Assembly (NCBI GenBank): GCA_900552555.1
Contig: URZW01000012.1
Coordinates: 1 to 41,959, forward strand
Reading direction: 5' to 3'
DNA length: 41,959 nucleotides
Source of the DNA: an uncultured Clostridium sp.
GTDB lineage: Bacteria; Bacillota; Clostridia; TANB77; CAG-508
Shown: in pieces, positions 39,910-41,959 of the stretch
Layout of the letters: each line of letters opens with the position of its first letter
Position numbering within the stretch: position 1 is the first letter of the stretch
Notes under the pieces: generated by a model
Told to the model about the DNA's origin: nothing
Databases searched by the model: none
Seen by the model: only the letters and a program-made list of their open reading frames with translations
Program-made: the position numbers and the translations under genes

Positions 39910-40577
39910 TTTAATATATACCCTTGTCCCCTTCTTGTTTCAATTTGATTTATTATTCCTAGTTCTTCTAGTTTTGTCCTTAGTCTTTTAATATTAACAT
40001 TTAAAGTATTATCATCGACAAATTCTTCACTTTCCCATAAGTAGTCCATTATTTCATCTCTTGATATTACTTGTTGTCTATGTAATACTAAATATTCTAA
40101 TATTTTATATTCATTTTTTGTTAATTCTATTTTCTTATCTTCTTTTTCTATAATTCTTCCTGCTGTATTTAATATAAAGCTCCCACAGTCTATTTTATCT
40201 GGATTATTTCCTGCATTTTGATTTCTTTTTAATAGTCCGACAATTTTGGCAAGAAGTATTTGAATGTTATATGGTTTTGTTACATATTGATCTGCACCAT
40301 AATTTAACGAAAGTAATTCATCCATTTCATTATCTCTGCTAGTTACCATTATAATAGGCACATTAGATGTTTTTCTTATTTCTTTGCAGATAAATTCTCC
40401 ATCTGTATATGGTAAATTTATATCTAGTAATAATAAATCTGCTTTTTCATTAAGTATATCTTCTACTGCATTATCAAACTTGTTTAGACTTGTTGCAACA
40501 AATCCATTTTTATTTAAAAATGTTTCTAATTCGCATCGCAATTTTTCATCATCTTCAATTATTAGTATTCTTTTCAT
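39906..40577 (-). CDS. BceR-type OmpR-family response regulator
   Basis: This 223-residue regulator has a receiver (about 1-115) with the acidic pair IIEDDE (residues 7-11), phospho-Asp 52 in LLLLDINLP, MVTSRD and VTKPYN. The OmpR/PhoB winged helix is about 130-222 (LTKNEYKILEYLVLHRQQVI, DDNTLNVNIKRLRTKLEE, TRRGQGYIL). Start chosen at the ATG seven bases after GGAGG. The region ahead carries a perfect eight-base inverted repeat, shared with the ABC operon, so it probably activates both. Gene order regulator-kinase-ATPase-permease is standard for Bce modules. Confidence 0.92.
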   Translation of the reverse strand: MKRILIIEDDEKLRCELETFLNKNGFVATSLNKFDNAVEDILNEKADLLLLDINLPYTDGEFICKEIRKTSNVPIIMVTSRDNEMDELLSLNYGADQYVTKPYNIQILLAKIVGLLKRNQNAGNNPDKIDCGSFILNTAGRIIEKEDKKIELTKNEYKILEYLVLHRQQVISRDEIMDYLWESEEFVDDNTLNVNIKRLRTKLEELGIINQIETRRGQGYILK

Positions 40578-40596
40578 TTTGTTAACCTCCATTAGC

Positions 40597-40643
40597 ATTA
40601 TATCATATTTTGTTTAATATGTATCTTACATTTCTTGTAAGAT
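40597..40643 (-). promoter_or_regulatory. promoter of BceRS-like operon with eight-base palindrome
   Basis: -10 TATAAT (40597-40602) lacks a good -35; ATCTTACA (40623-40630), five bases and TGTAAGAT (40636-40643) form a perfect dyad centred at about -46 to -50. The same dyad, including the AAATCTTACAA flank on the minus strand, lies ahead of the ABC operon. Autoregulation by the encoded regulator is the natural reading. Confidence 0.7.
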
Positions 40644-40650
40644 TTCTATA

Positions 40651-40683
40651 AAAAATAAGATTAGTTATGTTTCAAACTAATCT
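40651..40683 (-). terminator. terminator of VanRS-like operon
   Basis: AGATTAGTT (40658-40666) and AACTAATCT (40675-40683) make a perfect nine-base stem with an eight-base loop; on the minus strand TATTTTTTATAG follows. It separates the VanRS-like pair from the Bce-type locus. Confidence 0.85.
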
Positions 40684-40720
40684 AACTAACAGCCTATAAT
40701 TTATTTTTCACCTTATAATA

Positions 40721-41821
40721 TTATTTTTTCAATTCAATTTGAAATTCTATAAATTCATCATTACTTTTTACACAAATTTTTCCATTATGTAATTCTATTA
40801 TTTCTTTTGTAATAGCAAGTCCTAATCCTGCTCCACCATTATTTGTTTGTCTTGATTCATCTGCTCTGTAAAATTTATCAAATATTCTTTCCAGTTTATA
40901 TTCAGGAATTGTAGCTCCCTTATTTTTAAATGTAATTTCAATATTTTCTTCATTTTCTATCATATTTATTGTAATAGTAGTATTTTCATAACTATAGCTA
41001 ATTGCATTTTTCAGTAAATTTCCAAAAGCTCTTGCCAATTTATCTCCATCGGCATTATACATTAAAATATTAGGTTTAGTTATATTTAATTTTAAATTTC
41101 TTTCTTCTAACATTGGATAAAATTCTTCTACTAATTGGTCTAATAGCATTACCAAATCAATATTTGTTTTATTTAGAGGTATATCATTCAAATTATATCT
41201 AGTAATTTCAAAAAATTGATTAGTAAGTTCTTCAACTCTTAATGCTTTATCAAGTGCTATTTTTATATACTTATTTTGTAATTTTTTTGATATTTCTTGT
41301 TCTTCATTTAATAACGATAAATATCCTATTACTGACGTAAGCGGTGTTTTTAAGTCATGTGCCATATACATAATTAAATCATTTTTCTTTTGTTCAGCTT
41401 CTTTTGCTCTTTTTGTACTTAAAATATACTCATATTTAATTTTATTTAATTTTTCTGAAAATCTTGTCATCTCATTTGGTAATTCTATGTTTTGAGTTTC
41501 TTCATTTAAAATGTTATCAAATGATTTATATAATTTTTCTATATTATCAACTTTTTTAGAAAAAAATCGATATAAAGCAATTACTAGAATAATTATCATA
41601 TAAAATAAAAAAATAGGTTCTTTATTATAAACACACCACTCATATAAGTTATAATTAAACCTATATAAAGTATTTCCTAAAAAGTTTCCTAAAAGATTAT
41701 CTAAAACTACAATGTAAAAAATTACTGCTACAATGTAGTAGATGATAATTCTAAGGATCAGACTACCTATCAATTTCATTTTTTCATTAAACAATTCTTT
41801 ATTTTTCAATTTTATATCCAA
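40721..41821 (-). CDS. VanS-like sensor histidine kinase
   Basis: This kinase of up to 366 residues has two membrane helices (about 17-40 and 69-86) with a short external loop, a HAMP-like linker, H-box MAHDLKTPLTSVIGYLSLL (His 155), the DGDKLARAFGNLLKNAISYS N-box, FDKFYRAD and GGAGLGLAI. The H-box and flanks closely resemble VanS of the VanA/VanB-type systems. The listed start is a TTG overlapping vanR by 23 bases, directly after GGGGAG; an ATG at 41777-41779 without SD is an alternative. It is the last gene before a terminator and no vanHAX genes follow. Confidence 0.85.
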   Translation of the reverse strand: MDIKLKNKELFNEKMKLIGSLILRIIIYYIVAVIFYIVVLDNLLGNFLGNTLYRFNYNLYEWCVYNKEPIFLFYMIIILVIALYRFFSKKVDNIEKLYKSFDNILNEETQNIELPNEMTRFSEKLNKIKYEYILSTKRAKEAEQKKNDLIMYMAHDLKTPLTSVIGYLSLLNEEQEISKKLQNKYIKIALDKALRVEELTNQFFEITRYNLNDIPLNKTNIDLVMLLDQLVEEFYPMLEERNLKLNITKPNILMYNADGDKLARAFGNLLKNAISYSYENTTITINMIENEENIEITFKNKGATIPEYKLERIFDKFYRADESRQTNNGGAGLGLAITKEIIELHNGKICVKSNDEFIEFQIELKK

Positions 41822-41959
41822 CTCCCCATACTGTTTTTATAAATTTTGGCTTTTTTGTGTCTTCATTTAATTTCTCTCGTATTCTCCTTATATGTACCAT
41901 TACCGTATTATTATTTTCTAAATATTTTTCTTTCCATACTTTTTCAAATAATTCTTCTG
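41799..41959 (-). CDS. VanR-like response regulator, 3' part only
   Basis: Only the last 52 codons are in the window; the gene continues beyond 41959. They encode the end of an OmpR-type winged helix: EELFEKVWKEKYLENNNTVM, HIRRIREKLNE, KPKFIKTVWGVGYKIEK. This is almost the VanR consensus (ANNTVMVHIR, KPKYIKTVWGVGYKIEK). It overlaps the VanS-like gene by 23 bases, so the two are coupled. Target promoters are not visible. Confidence 0.85.
   Translation of the reverse strand, partial: EELFEKVWKEKYLENNNTVMVHIRRIREKLNEDTKKPKFIKTVWGVGYKIEK

Noticed and set aside
40721..41959. Vancomycin resistance operon
   Set aside because: Only the regulatory pair is seen; no ligase, dehydrogenase or dipeptidase genes follow in the window.
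24317..41959. One large ICE from the recombinase through the Bce and Van loci
   Set aside because: Conceivable, because Bce modules are frequent ICE cargo, but no conjugation genes, no second att site and several chromosomal-type regulators lie between; I could not support it.
1..41959. tRNA, rRNA, riboswitch and CRISPR features
   Set aside because: No cloverleaf-like conserved TTCGA-type arms, rRNA cores, regular spacer-repeat arrays or known riboswitch cores were recognised by eye; short or divergent ones could be missed without a covariance search.

Overview
The window is very AT-rich (roughly a quarter G+C by eye). Its Shine-Dalgarno sites are canonical AGGAGG type, and its families (Spo0A-like regulator, Bce and Van-type two-component systems, NatAB, DUF975, XRE regulators, serine recombinase with a sigma-70-like ORF) point to a low-GC Clostridia/Firmicutes chromosome, probably from an uncultured gut lineage. 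I saw no rRNA, tRNA or CRISPR. Almost every gene is on the minus strand. The only two plus-strand genes (28.4 and 32.9 kb) both encode receiver-like domains that have lost phosphorylation-pocket residues.

Layout. 0-7 kb: a FUSC-type membrane protein with a partner, a metallo-beta-lactamase-fold hydrolase, a twice-frameshifted pseudogene, a NatAB-type ABC exporter and a DUF975-CmpB membrane fusion. 7-9.6 kb: a run of damaged genes (truncated acetyltransferase, split metallophosphoesterase, frameshifted HAD phosphatase) around an intact PAP2 phosphatase. 9.6-13.5 kb: a kinase-like protein, two membrane-anchored proteins and a transmembrane regulator joining an XRE domain to an extracellular BNR-type propeller. 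13.7-24.2 kb: a same-strand series of small enzymes (methyltransferase, TsaC-type, two HAD/Nudix housecleaning enzymes, APH-type kinase, alpha/beta hydrolase, Sel1 protein, acetyltransferases, EamA transporter, C45 peptidase, histidine phosphatase, YgjV-like). Two short tails resembling the 3' end of an rRNA uracil methyltransferase gene (HVECV motif) lie at 22.96 and 24.24 kb. They look like scars of site-specific integration.

24.3-28.0 kb is a compact integrative element or remnant: a large serine recombinase, several tiny ORFs, an HTH protein, an HTH_16-like peptide and a sigma-70 region 4 protein, with no conjugation genes visible. 28.2-33.5 kb is the most unusual part. An orphan Spo0A-like protein with a degenerate receiver is convergent with a radical SAM protein carrying a C-terminal degenerate receiver. 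Beyond them come LysR, CYTH and two XRE genes, then a membrane-anchored coiled-coil protein ending in a third degenerate receiver.

33.6-42 kb holds two small proteins and then a Bce-type antimicrobial-peptide sensing and detoxification locus. In transcription order this is response regulator, intramembrane-sensing kinase, ATPase, FtsX-type permease, a membrane-anchored protein, a YxeA-like protein and a monofunctional peptidoglycan glycosyltransferase. The same palindrome lies upstream of both the regulator and the ATPase, so the regulator probably controls both units. A VanRS-like pair, with VanR cut by the window edge, lies upstream without vanHAX genes in view. All functions come from reading motifs by eye; no database search was run.
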